This document shows, one piece after another, positions 28,922-37,648 of a stretch of 64,000 bases of DNA. This DNA is from Noviherbaspirillum sedimenti (GTDB lineage Bacteria > Pseudomonadota > Gammaproteobacteria > Burkholderiales > Burkholderiaceae_D): NCBI RefSeq assembly GCF_003590835.1, contig NZ_QYUQ01000002.1:1240001-1304000 (forward strand), read 5' to 3'. Numbering within the stretch: the first letter of the stretch is position 1; every line of letters starts with the position of its first letter. A program made the translations under genes and the position numbers. The notes beneath the pieces were generated by a model. That model searched no databases. It saw nothing but the letters and a program-made list of their open reading frames with translations, and was not told where the DNA came from.

Positions 28922-29662
28922 CTAGCTCAAAGAGAGGAGCTGCGCGGCTTTGTTGGCGTTATTCTCGGCGTTCTTCAATAAATTCATGTGCATCTCGAAC
29001 TGCCGCGCCAGGCTGATCATGTTGACCATTTCATCGACCACATTGACATTGCTGCCTTCCAGCGAAGCGCCGATCAGCGCGACGTTTTCGGCGGCATCGG
29101 CCGGCTCGCCGCTCTTCAGGCGAAACAGGCCATCGTCGCCACGCACCAGCTCGGCCTGTTCCGGATTGACCAGCTTGATGCGTCCCAGCACGGTATTGAC
29201 CGCCGGCTTGGTGGCGGTGGAAACCGCCGACACCGTGCCATCCTTGGCGATCGCCAGGGCGACATCGGGCGGCACGCTGATGGGGCCGCCATCGCCCAGC
29301 ACGTTCAGGCCGGACTGGGTCTGCAGGATGCCGTTTTCGCTGAGCTTCAGGCTGCCGTTGCGGGTATAGGCTTCGGCGCCGTCTTCCAGCTGCACGGCGA
29401 TCCAGCCCTGCCCCTGCACCGCCACATCCAGCTCGCGCCCGGTCTGCTGGATCGGGCCGGCACGGAAATCCGCCCCCACCGTCGAATCGACCACAAAGGC
29501 GCGCGTGGCCAGATCGGCGCCCTGCACCGGCACGGCACGGAAGGTATCGAGTTGGGCGCGAAAACCGTTGGTGGTGGCATTGGCCAGGTTGTGCGAGGTC
29601 GTGGCCTGCTTTTCCATGACGTGCTTGGCGCCGGTCATGGCGGTGTAGATCATGCGGTCCAT
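28922..29662 (-). CDS. flgF: Flagellar proximal rod protein FlgF
   Basis: 246 residues. N-terminus MDRMIYTAMTGAKHVMEKQA then NLANATTNGFRAQLD; C-terminal VDEMVNMISLARQFEMHMNL. An 82-base gap to flgG holds no recognisable signal. Confidence 0.97.
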   Translation of the reverse strand: MDRMIYTAMTGAKHVMEKQATTSHNLANATTNGFRAQLDTFRAVPVQGADLATRAFVVDSTVGADFRAGPIQQTGRELDVAVQGQGWIAVQLEDGAEAYTRNGSLKLSENGILQTQSGLNVLGDGGPISVPPDVALAIAKDGTVSAVSTATKPAVNTVLGRIKLVNPEQAELVRGDDGLFRLKSGEPADAAENVALIGASLEGSNVNVVDEMVNMISLARQFEMHMNLLKNAENNANKAAQLLSLS

Positions 29663-29703
29663 GGTGTCTCCTGTGGCCGGTCAGCTGCAAACGATGCGAC
29701 GCA

Positions 29704-30984
29704 TTAGCGCAGATTGACCAGCGTCTGCATCACCTGGTCCTGGGTCTTGATGGTTTGCGCATTGGCCTGGTAGAAGCGCTGCGCGGTAATCATGTTGACC
29801 AGCTCGGCGGTCAGGTCGACGTTGGAATCCTCCACCGCCGACGATTGCAGCGAACCCAGGCTGCCAGTACCGGGACCGCCAACAAGTTCCGCCCCGGACG
29901 AGGCACTGGAAGCCCAGACATTGTTGCCAAGTGGTTGCAAGCCGTTCGGATTGGTGAAATTCGCCAGCACGACCTGACCCAGGGTCGAGGACATGCCGTT
30001 GGTATAGCGACCGGTGATGATGCCGTCATTGTCGATGTTAAAGCCGGACAGGCGGCCGGACGCATAACCGTCCTGGCCAAGTGAATTGACGCTGAACGAC
30101 GAACCGAACTGGGTTGTGCCGGCGAAATCGAGGCTGATGCCTGCAGCGCCACCGATCGGCGTCTGTGCGCCGGTTGCCACCGGCAGCTGGATATTCGCAA
30201 AAGGCAAGGTGGTTGCAGCGTTATCGATGGAACCGTCCGATGCAAAGGTGATGGAGCCGATATTGCCGCTGGCTGGCGCCGGCAGCAGGGTGCCGTCCAC
30301 AGAGGCATAGACTTCCCAGGTAGCCTGCGTGCCGGCCGGATCGGCCGGCAGCGGTGCAGTCTTCACAAAGAAAGTCTGCAGAACATGGGAATTCCCCAGA
30401 CTGTCAAACACCGATACCGAAGTCGCGTTGTGGTACGTCGCGGGATCGTTGACGTCGAAGGGATTGACTGCCTGGTCGATCGCCGCCTTGCGCGAGTCCA
30501 GGTTAAGCAAGGCCGTCACTTTCGACGACTCGCTGGGAGGCAAGTCGGCCGTATTGATGTTCAGGTCAGTGGGCGCACCGGTAGACAGAACGCCAAGGCT
30601 GTTGGCAACATATCCTGTCAGGTGCGAGCCGCTCGCGTTGACGATGAAACCGTCCTTATCGAGCTGGAACTGACCGTTGCGCGCATAGGTAATCGTGCCT
30701 TGGTCGCTCATGCGAAAAAAACCGCCGCCATTGATCGCCACATCAAGGGGATTATTCGAACCGGTGATGTTACCTTGCGTGAATTGCTGGGCGACGCCAG
30801 CCACCTTGACGCCGATCCCGACCTGACTGGTGCCGGCACCGGTGAGTGAACTGGCATACACGTCGGCAAATTGCGCCTGCGATGCCTTGAAACCGGCCGT
30901 GTTGGCATTGGCGACATTGTTGCCGATCGCATCCAGGCTCTTGGATGCTGCGCTCAAACCACTCAAACCTTGCTGAAAACTCAT
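29704..30984 (-). CDS. flgE: Flagellar hook protein FlgE
   Basis: Hook subunit exported before the FliK/FlhB switch. 426 residues (enteric FlgE ~402). N-terminus MSFQQGLSGLSAASKSLDAI with NNVANANTAGFKASQAQFAD; C-terminus AELVNMITAQRFYQANAQTI. ATG 30984, 34 bases after flgD. Confidence 0.98.
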   Translation of the reverse strand: MSFQQGLSGLSAASKSLDAIGNNVANANTAGFKASQAQFADVYASSLTGAGTSQVGIGVKVAGVAQQFTQGNITGSNNPLDVAINGGGFFRMSDQGTITYARNGQFQLDKDGFIVNASGSHLTGYVANSLGVLSTGAPTDLNINTADLPPSESSKVTALLNLDSRKAAIDQAVNPFDVNDPATYHNATSVSVFDSLGNSHVLQTFFVKTAPLPADPAGTQATWEVYASVDGTLLPAPASGNIGSITFASDGSIDNAATTLPFANIQLPVATGAQTPIGGAAGISLDFAGTTQFGSSFSVNSLGQDGYASGRLSGFNIDNDGIITGRYTNGMSSTLGQVVLANFTNPNGLQPLGNNVWASSASSGAELVGGPGTGSLGSLQSSAVEDSNVDLTAELVNMITAQRFYQANAQTIKTQDQVMQTLVNLR

Positions 30985-31018
30985 GATAATCCCCTTATAA
31001 CGATAGGAAGCGCAACAA

Positions 31019-31696
31019 TCAGAGAATCTGACGGATATCGGCGAAATTCAACGCGCCGAGGTTAGGCACATTGACCTTGATGCCGCCGCTGCCGGTGGAA
31101 ACGCTGGCAACCTGGCCGAAACTCAAGGCGCTTGCATCGACGTTCTTATCACCGGCAGTGGCCTTGACTTCAAACGTGTATTTGCCATCGGGCGCCGTGG
31201 CGCCGGCATCGGTCTTGCCATCCCACGCCAGCGGATAAGTGCCGGCCGGCTGGTTCTCCAGCGTGAAGCTGTGCACCGCGCTGCCGCTGGCGTCGCGAAT
31301 CGTGACCTGTACCTTGTCGGCCGGTCCGGCCAGCTCGACGCCCAGCAGCGCCTGGCCTTCGGATAACTGGACACCATTGCCGGTCGCCAGCACGCCATGA
31401 CCGATCATGCTGGTCGCCTGCAGGGTCTGGCTGGTCTGGTAGCTTCCCATGAGGTTTTCCAGCGCGGTATTGAGCTTTTCGATGCCGCTGACGGTCGACA
31501 ATTGCGCCAGCTGGCTGGTCATCTGCGCATTGTCCATCGGGTTCAGCGGATCCTGGTTCTTCATCTGCGTCACCAGCAGCGTCATGAAGCGGTCTTGCGC
31601 CTCGCCGGCAGCATCCGTCGCCTTGGCCGTCTTGGTGCCATTGACAGCAGTCAGCAGGCTGTCGGAAACGCCGCTACTGTTTTGTATGGTCGTCAT
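31019..31696 (-). CDS. flgD: Flagellar hook assembly scaffold FlgD
   Basis: Transient hook cap. 225 residues; conserved N-terminal FMTLLVTQMKNQDPLNPMDN motif and the C-terminal FlgD Ig-like/Tudor region (LAWDGKTDAGATAPDGKYTF). ATG 31696. Confidence 0.97.
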   Translation of the reverse strand: MTTIQNSSGVSDSLLTAVNGTKTAKATDAAGEAQDRFMTLLVTQMKNQDPLNPMDNAQMTSQLAQLSTVSGIEKLNTALENLMGSYQTSQTLQATSMIGHGVLATGNGVQLSEGQALLGVELAGPADKVQVTIRDASGSAVHSFTLENQPAGTYPLAWDGKTDAGATAPDGKYTFEVKATAGDKNVDASALSFGQVASVSTGSGGIKVNVPNLGALNFADIRQIL

Positions 31697-31710
31697 GCGA
31701 ATTCCCTTTC

Positions 31711-32121
31711 TTACTGGCCAAGCGCCAGTGTTTTCATCAGCAGCGTCTTGGCCGCATTCATGGTCTCGACATTGGTCTGGTACGAGCGCGACGCCGAGAT
31801 CATGTTCACCATTTCTTCCACCACATTCACGTTCGGCATGGCGACGTAGCCCTGCTCGTCGGCTTGCGGATGTTTCGGGTCGAACACCATTTTTGGCGGC
31901 GACGCGTCCTCGACCACTTGCTGCACCTTGACTCCTGCGGCTTCCGGCGTTGCCATCGGCACTGCCTGGAAGACCACCTGCTTGGCCTTGTAAGCCTGGC
32001 CGGTGGAACTGGTGGTGCTGTCGGCGTTGGCGATATTGCTGGCCACCACATTCAGGCGCTGCGATTGCGCGCTCATGGCCGAACCGGCGACATTGAAGAT
32101 ATTAAAGAGTGACATGGTCAT
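31711..32121 (-). CDS. flgC: Flagellar proximal rod protein FlgC
   Basis: 136 residues with [29 protein letters not shown] and [20 protein letters not shown]. The start at ATG 32121 overlaps the flgB stop (ATGA); a second in-frame ATG lies at 32115. Confidence 0.97.
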   Translation of the reverse strand: MTMSLFNIFNVAGSAMSAQSQRLNVVASNIANADSTTSSTGQAYKAKQVVFQAVPMATPEAAGVKVQQVVEDASPPKMVFDPKHPQADEQGYVAMPNVNVVEEMVNMISASRSYQTNVETMNAAKTLLMKTLALGQ

Positions 32122-32537
32122 TGCCCCTGGATGGCGCTCAGCATTTTCTTGATTTGCGCGTTGATGAGTGTCAGGCCGGCTTCGTAGCGGATGGCGTTAT
32201 CGGTAAACTGGTTGCGCTCGACATCCATGTTGACCGTATTGCCGTCAATGTTGCCCTGCTGCTCCTTGCGGTATTGCAGCGGCGCGTCACCCACGGCATT
32301 GCCATTCCTGCTGCTCAAGTGTACCGTGGCGGTTTTCGCCAGCGCCGGCGCCGGCGCCTGGCTCGACCCGCCCTTGGTCAGCGCGCCTTGCAGGGCCTTG
32401 TTGAAGTCGATGTCGCGCGCCTTGAAGTTGGGTGTGTCGGCATTGGCGATATTCGACGCCAGCAATTGCTGACGCTGGGCCCGCAAATTCAGCGCGGCTT
32501 CATTGAACCGCAAATGTTCGTCAAGCTTTCCGATCAT
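32118..32537 (-). CDS. flgB: Flagellar proximal rod protein FlgB
   Basis: 139 residues. N-terminus [20 protein letters not shown] followed by [20 protein letters not shown]. The frame is open far upstream, but ATG 32537 has GGAGGG four bases before it and gives the normal family length. First gene of flgBCDEFGHIJ, divergent from flgA; its own (early) promoter is not evident. Confidence 0.96.
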   Translation of the reverse strand: MIGKLDEHLRFNEAALNLRAQRQQLLASNIANADTPNFKARDIDFNKALQGALTKGGSSQAPAPALAKTATVHLSSRNGNAVGDAPLQYRKEQQGNIDGNTVNMDVERNQFTDNAIRYEAGLTLINAQIKKMLSAIQGQ

Positions 32538-32569
32538 GCCACCCTCCAGGGCTAAAAGAACTGCGCGGC

Positions 32570-32596
32570 TAAAGAAACTGCACGTTGCGCCGATAA
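32570..32596 (+). promoter_or_regulatory. Sigma-28 (FliA) promoter upstream of flgA
   Basis: TAAA (32570-32573), 15 bases, GCCGATAA (32589-32596): a perfect consensus match on the plus strand, in the flgB-flgA divergent region, 110-142 bases before the possible flgA starts. It would place flgA-flgM-flgN under sigma-28. Confidence 0.88.
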
Positions 32597-32738
32597 TGGT
32601 TTTGTACAGGCTCGATATTAAGCAGTCGATGCCGCGCCCGATCGGCGGATAAGCGCGCAAAACCCTGCCCTGTTCCCGGCTTTGCGGCGTGGCGGCGCCG
32701 TTATCATGGATCGCACAAGATATTTTCTCGCGTGGACC

Positions 32739-33461
32739 ATGCAGCTGCTCATCAAGAATCTGATTATCAAGGCCAGCCTGTTTTCGATCGTCCTGCTGCT
32801 TGCCAGCGCCGCGGCGGCGCAGCAGAGCGCGCCGCCGCGGCAAGACCCCGAAGCCATCCGCAAGGTGGTCGAACATTTCCTGCGCGTCCAGAGCGCCGGC
32901 TTGCCGGGCCAGGTCGGCATCAACGCCAGTACCCTCGACTCGCGCACCAATCTCGCTGCCTGCACCGCCCCCGAAGCCTTCCTGCCGCCCGGCAGCCGGG
33001 TGTGGGGCCGCACCACGGTCGGCGTGCGTTGCCTGGCGCCGGTTTCCTGGACTGTGTATATCCCGGCAACGGTCAAGGTCGTGGCGGACTATCTCACTAC
33101 CGCCGCGCCCCTGGCGCAAGGCCAACTGGTCGCCGCGCAGCATCTGCTGAAGGCCCGGGGCGACCTGACCCAACTGCCGGCCGGCATCCTGACCGATGCC
33201 TCGCAAGCGCTCGGACGCACGCTGGCCATGTCGTTGCCGGCCGGCGCGCCCTTGCGCAACGATGCACTGCGTGTCCAGGCCGCCGTCCTGCAGGGCCAGA
33301 CCGTGCGCCTGAGCTCAAGTGGCGCCGGCTTCCGCATTTCCGCCGAAGCCAAAGCCCTGAACAATGCCGCCGAAGGGCAGATCGTCCAGGCCAGGACAGC
33401 CAGCGGCCAGGTCGTCAGCGGCGTGGCGAAAAACGGTGGCGTGGTGGAAGTAACTTATTGA
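32739..33461 (+). CDS. flgA: Flagellar P-ring chaperone FlgA
   Basis: Periplasmic chaperone for FlgI. About 240 residues from ATG 32739, which begins a good signal peptide (MQLLIKNLIIKASLFSIVLL ending ASAAAAQQ). The C-terminal SAF-type domain is clear (LAQGQLVAAQHLLKARGDLT, ending ARTASGQVVSGVAKNGGVVE). An in-frame ATG at 32706 would add 11 residues before the signal and is also possible. Divergent from flgB. Confidence 0.93.
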   Translation: MQLLIKNLIIKASLFSIVLLLASAAAAQQSAPPRQDPEAIRKVVEHFLRVQSAGLPGQVGINASTLDSRTNLAACTAPEAFLPPGSRVWGRTTVGVRCLAPVSWTVYIPATVKVVADYLTTAAPLAQGQLVAAQHLLKARGDLTQLPAGILTDASQALGRTLAMSLPAGAPLRNDALRVQAAVLQGQTVRLSSSGAGFRISAEAKALNNAAEGQIVQARTASGQVVSGVAKNGGVVEVTY

Positions 33462-33514
33462 AAACATGGAATATTTGTCTGGCCGCCCCTATTAAATAAT
33501 GTTAGATTCGCTCC

Positions 33515-33541
33515 TAAAGTTTAGGCGGCCGATGCCGTTAT
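33515..33541 (+). promoter_or_regulatory. Sigma-28 (FliA) promoter of flgMN
   Basis: TAAA (33515-33518), 15 bases, GCCGTTAT (33534-33541): six of eight -10 positions match. It lies 47 bases before the flgM start, as expected for the usual late promoter of the anti-sigma factor gene. Confidence 0.72.
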
Positions 33542-33588
33542 ATGGGCATGGACAGGGGTAAACTGCCCCGAACAGACAAGGAACGATC

Positions 33589-33897
33589 GTGAAAATCGAT
33601 AACTCGATCAAGAAAACCGGCAGCCTGCCGATCGGTGCGGCGGAAACCCGCGGCGGCAAAGGCGCGGAAAAAACCGGCGGCGCGGCCAGGGTAAACACTG
33701 CCGGCACGGCGCAGCAAGGCGTACAGATTTCTTCGCAATTGCAGGCATTGGCCGGCAGCGAAGGCGTGTTCGACACACAAAAGGTGGCGGAAATCAAGGC
33801 AGCGATTGCCGAGGGCAGGTTCCAGGTCGACCCGGAAAAGGTCGCCAACGGCTTGCTCGATTCCGTCAAGGATTTGATCCATTCCCGTAAGGCATAG
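33589..33897 (+). CDS. flgM: Anti-sigma-28 factor FlgM
   Basis: 102 residues. Binds and silences FliA until the hook is complete, then is exported. Disordered Gly/Thr-rich N-terminal half, then the sigma-binding C-terminal helices (FDTQKVAEIKAAIAEGRFQV, VANGLLDSVKDLI). Start is GTG 33589 with AAGGAA upstream. Its target FliA is encoded at 39195. Confidence 0.95.
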   Translation: MKIDNSIKKTGSLPIGAAETRGGKGAEKTGGAARVNTAGTAQQGVQISSQLQALAGSEGVFDTQKVAEIKAAIAEGRFQVDPEKVANGLLDSVKDLIHSRKA

Positions 33898-33899
33898 AC

Positions 33900-34373
33900 A
33901 TGAACCCATCCGGCAACAGCCCTGCGCACTCCCTGCATGAAGAAAACCGCACGGCGCGCATGCTGCTCGACCTGTTGAAACAAGAGCAGACACAGCTGAT
34001 TGCCGCCGATATCGATGCCCTGACCGCCTTAACCGAGGAAAAGACCCGGCTGGTGGCGCGCATGTCGGAACTGGCGACTGGCCGCCATCAGGCGCTGGCC
34101 GCCGCCGGCTTCACCGCCACGGAACAAGGCATGCAAGCCTGGCTGGACAGCCTGCAGGCAGCCACCGTGCGGCAGTCGTGGCAGGAGTTGCTGGATCTGG
34201 CCCGCGCCGCCAAGGACATCAACCGCAGCAACGGTCTGCTGATCGGCAAGCACCTGGCGCGCAACCAGGGCGCACTGAACGTCTTGAAGGGCGGCGCGCA
34301 AGGCCAGGCCCTCTACGGCCCCAACGGCCAGTCTGCCGTCAGAACGACCGTGCGCGGGCTGGCGATCGGCTAG
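33900..34373 (+). CDS. flgN: Flagellar export chaperone FlgN
   Basis: 157-residue helical chaperone for FlgK and FlgL. Pattern LLDLLKQEQTQLIAADIDAL, then LTEEKTRLVARMSEL and a C-terminal DINRSNGLLIGKHLARNQGA region typical of FlgN. Starts two bases after the flgM stop and is followed by a terminator. Confidence 0.93.
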   Translation: MNPSGNSPAHSLHEENRTARMLLDLLKQEQTQLIAADIDALTALTEEKTRLVARMSELATGRHQALAAAGFTATEQGMQAWLDSLQAATVRQSWQELLDLARAAKDINRSNGLLIGKHLARNQGALNVLKGGAQGQALYGPNGQSAVRTTVRGLAIG

Positions 34374-34400
34374 GTTTCAACACATTCGAGGGTGTTACTT

Positions 34401-34425
34401 GACCGGCTTCTGCCGGTTTTTTTTG
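34401..34425 (+). terminator. Rho-independent terminator after flgN
   Basis: Stem ACCGGC / GCCGGT, four-base loop, then eight T. It closes the flgAMN unit and faces the convergent modE gene, which ends at 34444. Confidence 0.88.
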
Positions 34426-34443
34426 CCCGATCGCCGTACGCGC

Positions 34444-35247
34444 CTATGACGGTACCCCAAGGATCACGCTCGACGCCTTGAAGATCGCCGTGACGGGCTG
34501 ACCCACCGCAAGCCCGAGCGCCTGGCTGCTTTCATTGGTGACGATCGCCGCCAGCGTGGCGCCGCCGGACAATTCGAGCACCACCTCGGCATTCACCGCG
34601 CCCGGCTGCACGCGTGCCACGGTTCCGCGCAGGCGATTGCGGGCGGAAAATTTCGCACCTTCATCATCCGTTACAAGGATCACCATGGATGACTTGATCA
34701 GCGCGAAAGCTTCCGCCCCAGGCTGCAAGCCCAGACTTTCCGTGCTTTCATGCGTGACGATTGCCACGATGCTGTGACCGCCGGCCACCTCCAGCGTGAC
34801 TTCATCGTTGACGGCGCCTGCCTTGAGCGCCGTGACCCTGCCGAAAAACTGGTTGCGCGCGCTGGTTTTCATGGCCATTCTCCTGACAAGCAGATAATCG
34901 TCGGCGATGCCTCCTGCCTGGCTGTCGAGCAGTTCGACAAAACGTCGGTGTTCTCGTTCGATGGTGGCGAAATTGGCCACCAGTTGCGCGCCGCGCTGGG
35001 TCAGACGGGTGCCGCCACCGCCCTTGCCGCCCGCCAGCCGCTCCACCAGTGGCTCACCGGCCAGGTTGTTCATGGCATCGATGGCATCCCAGGCTGCCTT
35101 GTAACTCATGCCGGCAGCTTTGGCTGCCCGGGTGATCGAGCCGCATGCGGCAATCTGCGCCAGCAGCGCAATGCGCCCTGTGCCGCCGAAATTTTCCCCA
35201 TCCACAGTCAGCCATACCGTGCCTTGCAATTGCATCGTCATGTCCAT
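34444..35247 (-). CDS. modE: Molybdate-responsive transcriptional regulator ModE
   Basis: 267 residues, the usual ModE length. N-terminal winged-helix LysR-like DNA-binding domain (RIALLAQIAACGSITRAAKA, AGMSYKAAWDAIDAMNN), then two tandem Mop (molybdate-binding) domains beginning SARNQFFGRV and SARNRLRGTV. Represses the transporter when molybdate is plentiful. It lies 76 bases after modC and is probably co-transcribed. Confidence 0.95.
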   Translation of the reverse strand: MDMTMQLQGTVWLTVDGENFGGTGRIALLAQIAACGSITRAAKAAGMSYKAAWDAIDAMNNLAGEPLVERLAGGKGGGGTRLTQRGAQLVANFATIEREHRRFVELLDSQAGGIADDYLLVRRMAMKTSARNQFFGRVTALKAGAVNDEVTLEVAGGHSIVAIVTHESTESLGLQPGAEAFALIKSSMVILVTDDEGAKFSARNRLRGTVARVQPGAVNAEVVLELSGGATLAAIVTNESSQALGLAVGQPVTAIFKASSVILGVPS

Positions 35248-35323
35248 CGTCCTTTGCGCCGCTGCCGCCTTATTCCGCTCGATATCTTCTCCGCAGCCCA
35301 GTCGGAAGCCGCTTAGACGCCGC

Positions 35324-36028
35324 TCAGAAACCGATCAACGCCGCCGCATCGCTGCCATCCGGCGCCATCTCGACCGCGCCATCCTGCATCCGCAGCACCT
35401 GTTCGCCAAACATCGCCGCATCTTCCTGATCGTGGGTAATCAGAATCATCGGCACCTGCAATTCCCTTTGTAAATGATCCAACTCCTGCCGCAGCGTCAC
35501 GCGCAGCGCCGGATCGAGCGCCGCGAACGGCTCGTCCAGCAACAGCGCCCGCGGCTGCGCCACCAGCGCGCGCGCCAGCGCGGTACGCTGGCGCTGGCCG
35601 CCGGACAACTCAGCCGGCATTTGCCGCGCCATCGGCCGCAGGCCGAAGGCATCCAGCCAGTAATCGACCGCGGCGCCGCCGGCATCCGCAGGCGGATTGC
35701 GCCAGCCGCCCGTCAAGCCGAATGCGATATTCTGGCGCACATTCAGGTGCGGAAACAAGGCGTAATCCTGGAACAGATACCCCAGCCGGCGTTGCTGCGG
35801 CGCGAGGTCGATACCGGCCGCCGCATCGAACAGGCTGCGCCCGTCCAGGCGGATATGTCCGTGGTCCGGGCGCAGCAGCCCGGCGATTGCCTGCAGGCTG
35901 ATGCTCTTGCCGGCACCGGAAGGGCCGAGAATGACGATGCGCCGGTGCGCTGAGCGCAAACGCAAGCGCAGATAAAAACTGCGCTGGCCGGAGCGCAGGG
36001 TCTTGTCGATGTCGATGTCGAACAGCAT
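35324..36028 (-). CDS. modC: Molybdate ABC transporter ATP-binding protein ModC (short form)
   Basis: Nucleotide-binding subunit for molybdate import: Walker A GPSGAGKS, Q-loop FQDYALFPH, signature LSGGQRQRTALARAL, Walker B ALLLDEPFAALD and switch His in ITHDQEDA. At ~234 residues it stops just after the ATPase core, lacking the C-terminal Mop/TOBE regulatory domain of the ~350-residue enteric ModC. Two adjacent ATGs (36031, 36028) follow GGGAGG; the second has workable spacing. Confidence 0.92.
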   Translation of the reverse strand: MLFDIDIDKTLRSGQRSFYLRLRLRSAHRRIVILGPSGAGKSISLQAIAGLLRPDHGHIRLDGRSLFDAAAGIDLAPQQRRLGYLFQDYALFPHLNVRQNIAFGLTGGWRNPPADAGGAAVDYWLDAFGLRPMARQMPAELSGGQRQRTALARALVAQPRALLLDEPFAALDPALRVTLRQELDHLQRELQVPMILITHDQEDAAMFGEQVLRMQDGAVEMAPDGSDAAALIGF

Positions 36029-36036
36029 CATCCTCC

Positions 36037-36729
36037 CTATGCGCGCCGACCGCTGTGGCCTGGCGCCAGCCACCCGGCCGCCAGCAGCACCGCCACGCAC
36101 ACCGTCGAAGTGATCAGCACCAGCAAATTGGCCAGGCCGTCCTGGCCGGCCTGCACCGCCTCATATACCGCCACCGAGAGCGTCTGCGTCTTGCCGGGGA
36201 TGCTGCCTGCGACCATCAGGGTCGCGCCAAACTCACCCAGCGCACGGGCGAACGCCAGCAACAGGCCGGCCAGAATGCCGCGCCATGCCAGTGGCAGGCT
36301 GACCCTGAAGAAAATCGCCATTTCGGAAATGCCCAGCACCCGCGCAGCCTGCTCAAGTTGGCCATCGACCGCCTCAAAGGCCGCCCGCGCCGGCTTGAAC
36401 ACCAGTGGAAAGGCGACGATGGCAGCAGCCAGCACCGCCGCCTGCCAGGTAAAGATGAGATTGATGCCGAAATGCTCTTGCAGCCAGGCGCCAAGCCAGC
36501 CACGCCGACCGATCAGCACCAGCAGGTAATAGCCCAGCACGGTCGGCGGCAGCACCATCGGCAGCGTCAGCAGGGTATCGAGCAGATCGCGTCCGGGAAA
36601 GCGCCGACGCGCCAGCAAAAAACCGATCCCCACCCCGAACACCAGGTTGATCGCGGTGGCCCAGGCGGCCACCTTCAGCGACAGCGCCAGTGCGATCCAG
36701 GCTGCGTCCATGCCACTGGCTTCTGCCAT
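36037..36729 (-). CDS. modB: Molybdate ABC transporter permease ModB
   Basis: 230-residue permease with about five membrane helices and the EAA-type loop (EQAARVLGISEMAIFFRVSL). Typical family blocks: LLTLPMVLPPTVLGYYLLVL and ALGEFGATLMVAGSIPGKTQ. Eight bases before modC. Confidence 0.96.
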   Translation of the reverse strand: MAEASGMDAAWIALALSLKVAAWATAINLVFGVGIGFLLARRRFPGRDLLDTLLTLPMVLPPTVLGYYLLVLIGRRGWLGAWLQEHFGINLIFTWQAAVLAAAIVAFPLVFKPARAAFEAVDGQLEQAARVLGISEMAIFFRVSLPLAWRGILAGLLLAFARALGEFGATLMVAGSIPGKTQTLSVAVYEAVQAGQDGLANLLVLITSTVCVAVLLAAGWLAPGHSGRRA

Positions 36730-36747
36730 GTGTGCGCCCCTTCCGGA

Positions 36748-37503
36748 TCAGGGCTGTTGAAAGCCGTATTTGGCGAGGATCGCCTGGCCGGCCCGGGATG
36801 CGATGAAATTGACAAAGCGGCTTGCTTCCGCACCGTTCGTGCTGGCCGCGGTTCTGGCAATCGGATAGAGAATGGCCGTATCCAGCGGCACTGAAAACGC
36901 CACCCTGACCTTGCCCGGCATTAGCGCGGCGTCGGTGGCATATACGAAGCCGGCATCGACTTCGCCGCGCGCGACATAATCCAGCGACTGCCGCACGTTC
37001 TGGGTATGAATCGCCTTGGTTTCAAGCAGCGGCCACAGGCGCGCCGCCTCCAGCGCGTGCCTGGCATAACGGCCGACCGGCACGCTGGCCGGATTACCGA
37101 TGGCGATCTTGCTCACCGCAGCTTGCGTCAGGTCTGGCAATCCCTTAAGTGCCAGCTTGCTGTCGGCCGGCACCACCACCTGCAGGGTGTTGCGGGCAAA
37201 ATCGCGGCGCGCCGCCGCCTTTACCAGCCCTTGCTGCACCGCCATGTCCATCGTTTCCTGATCGGCCGAGGCAAACACATCGACCGGTGCACCCTTGGCC
37301 ATCTGCTGCAGCAGCACACCGGACGCAGCAAAATTCAACGCCACCTTGCCGCCGGGATGTTGCGCTTCGTAAGCGCCGGCGATTTCGCGGAAGGCATTGG
37401 TCAGGCTGGCGGCAGCCGATACGGTGATCTCGCCGGCCTGGGCGAAACTTCCCACACTGACAACGATAGCGCCCAGAAGCACTTTGAGCGATGAAAAATG
37501 CAT
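36748..37503 (-). CDS. modA: Molybdate ABC transporter substrate-binding protein ModA
   Basis: 251-residue periplasmic molybdate receptor. Signal peptide ~1-23 (LLGAIVVSVGSFAQA), then VSAAASLTNAFREIAGAY, FAASGVLLQQMAKGAPVDVF and YARHALEAARLW. GGAG precedes ATG 37503, directly downstream of a ModE-type operator. Confidence 0.96.
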   Translation of the reverse strand: MHFSSLKVLLGAIVVSVGSFAQAGEITVSAAASLTNAFREIAGAYEAQHPGGKVALNFAASGVLLQQMAKGAPVDVFASADQETMDMAVQQGLVKAAARRDFARNTLQVVVPADSKLALKGLPDLTQAAVSKIAIGNPASVPVGRYARHALEAARLWPLLETKAIHTQNVRQSLDYVARGEVDAGFVYATDAALMPGKVRVAFSVPLDTAILYPIARTAASTNGAEASRFVNFIASRAGQAILAKYGFQQP

Positions 37504-37525
37504 GTTTGTCTCCAGATGTGGTCGA

Positions 37526-37565
37526 ATCGATAGCGCTATATACTAAACTATATTGCGCTATCGAT
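37526..37565 (-). promoter_or_regulatory. ModE operator upstream of modABC
   Basis: Near-perfect 16-base inverted repeat: arms ATCGATAGCGCTATAT and ATATTGCGCTATCGAT around an 8-base spacer, with one mismatch. The core CGCTATAT...ATATTGCG has the form of the known ModE box. It is 23 bases before the modA ATG, so binding would block transcription. Confidence 0.9.
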
Positions 37566-37648
37566 CCATAGCCCGCGTCGGCGCGCGCAGGTCAGTTTCA
37601 AATTGGAATTGTCTGGAAAAACCGGGGGTGCCAGGCAGGCGCACCGAC

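Noticed and set aside
32538..33206. Extended flgB frame covering the flgA region
   Set aside because: The extra 223 codons are antisense to flgA; ATG 32537 with GGAGGG gives the normal 139 residues.
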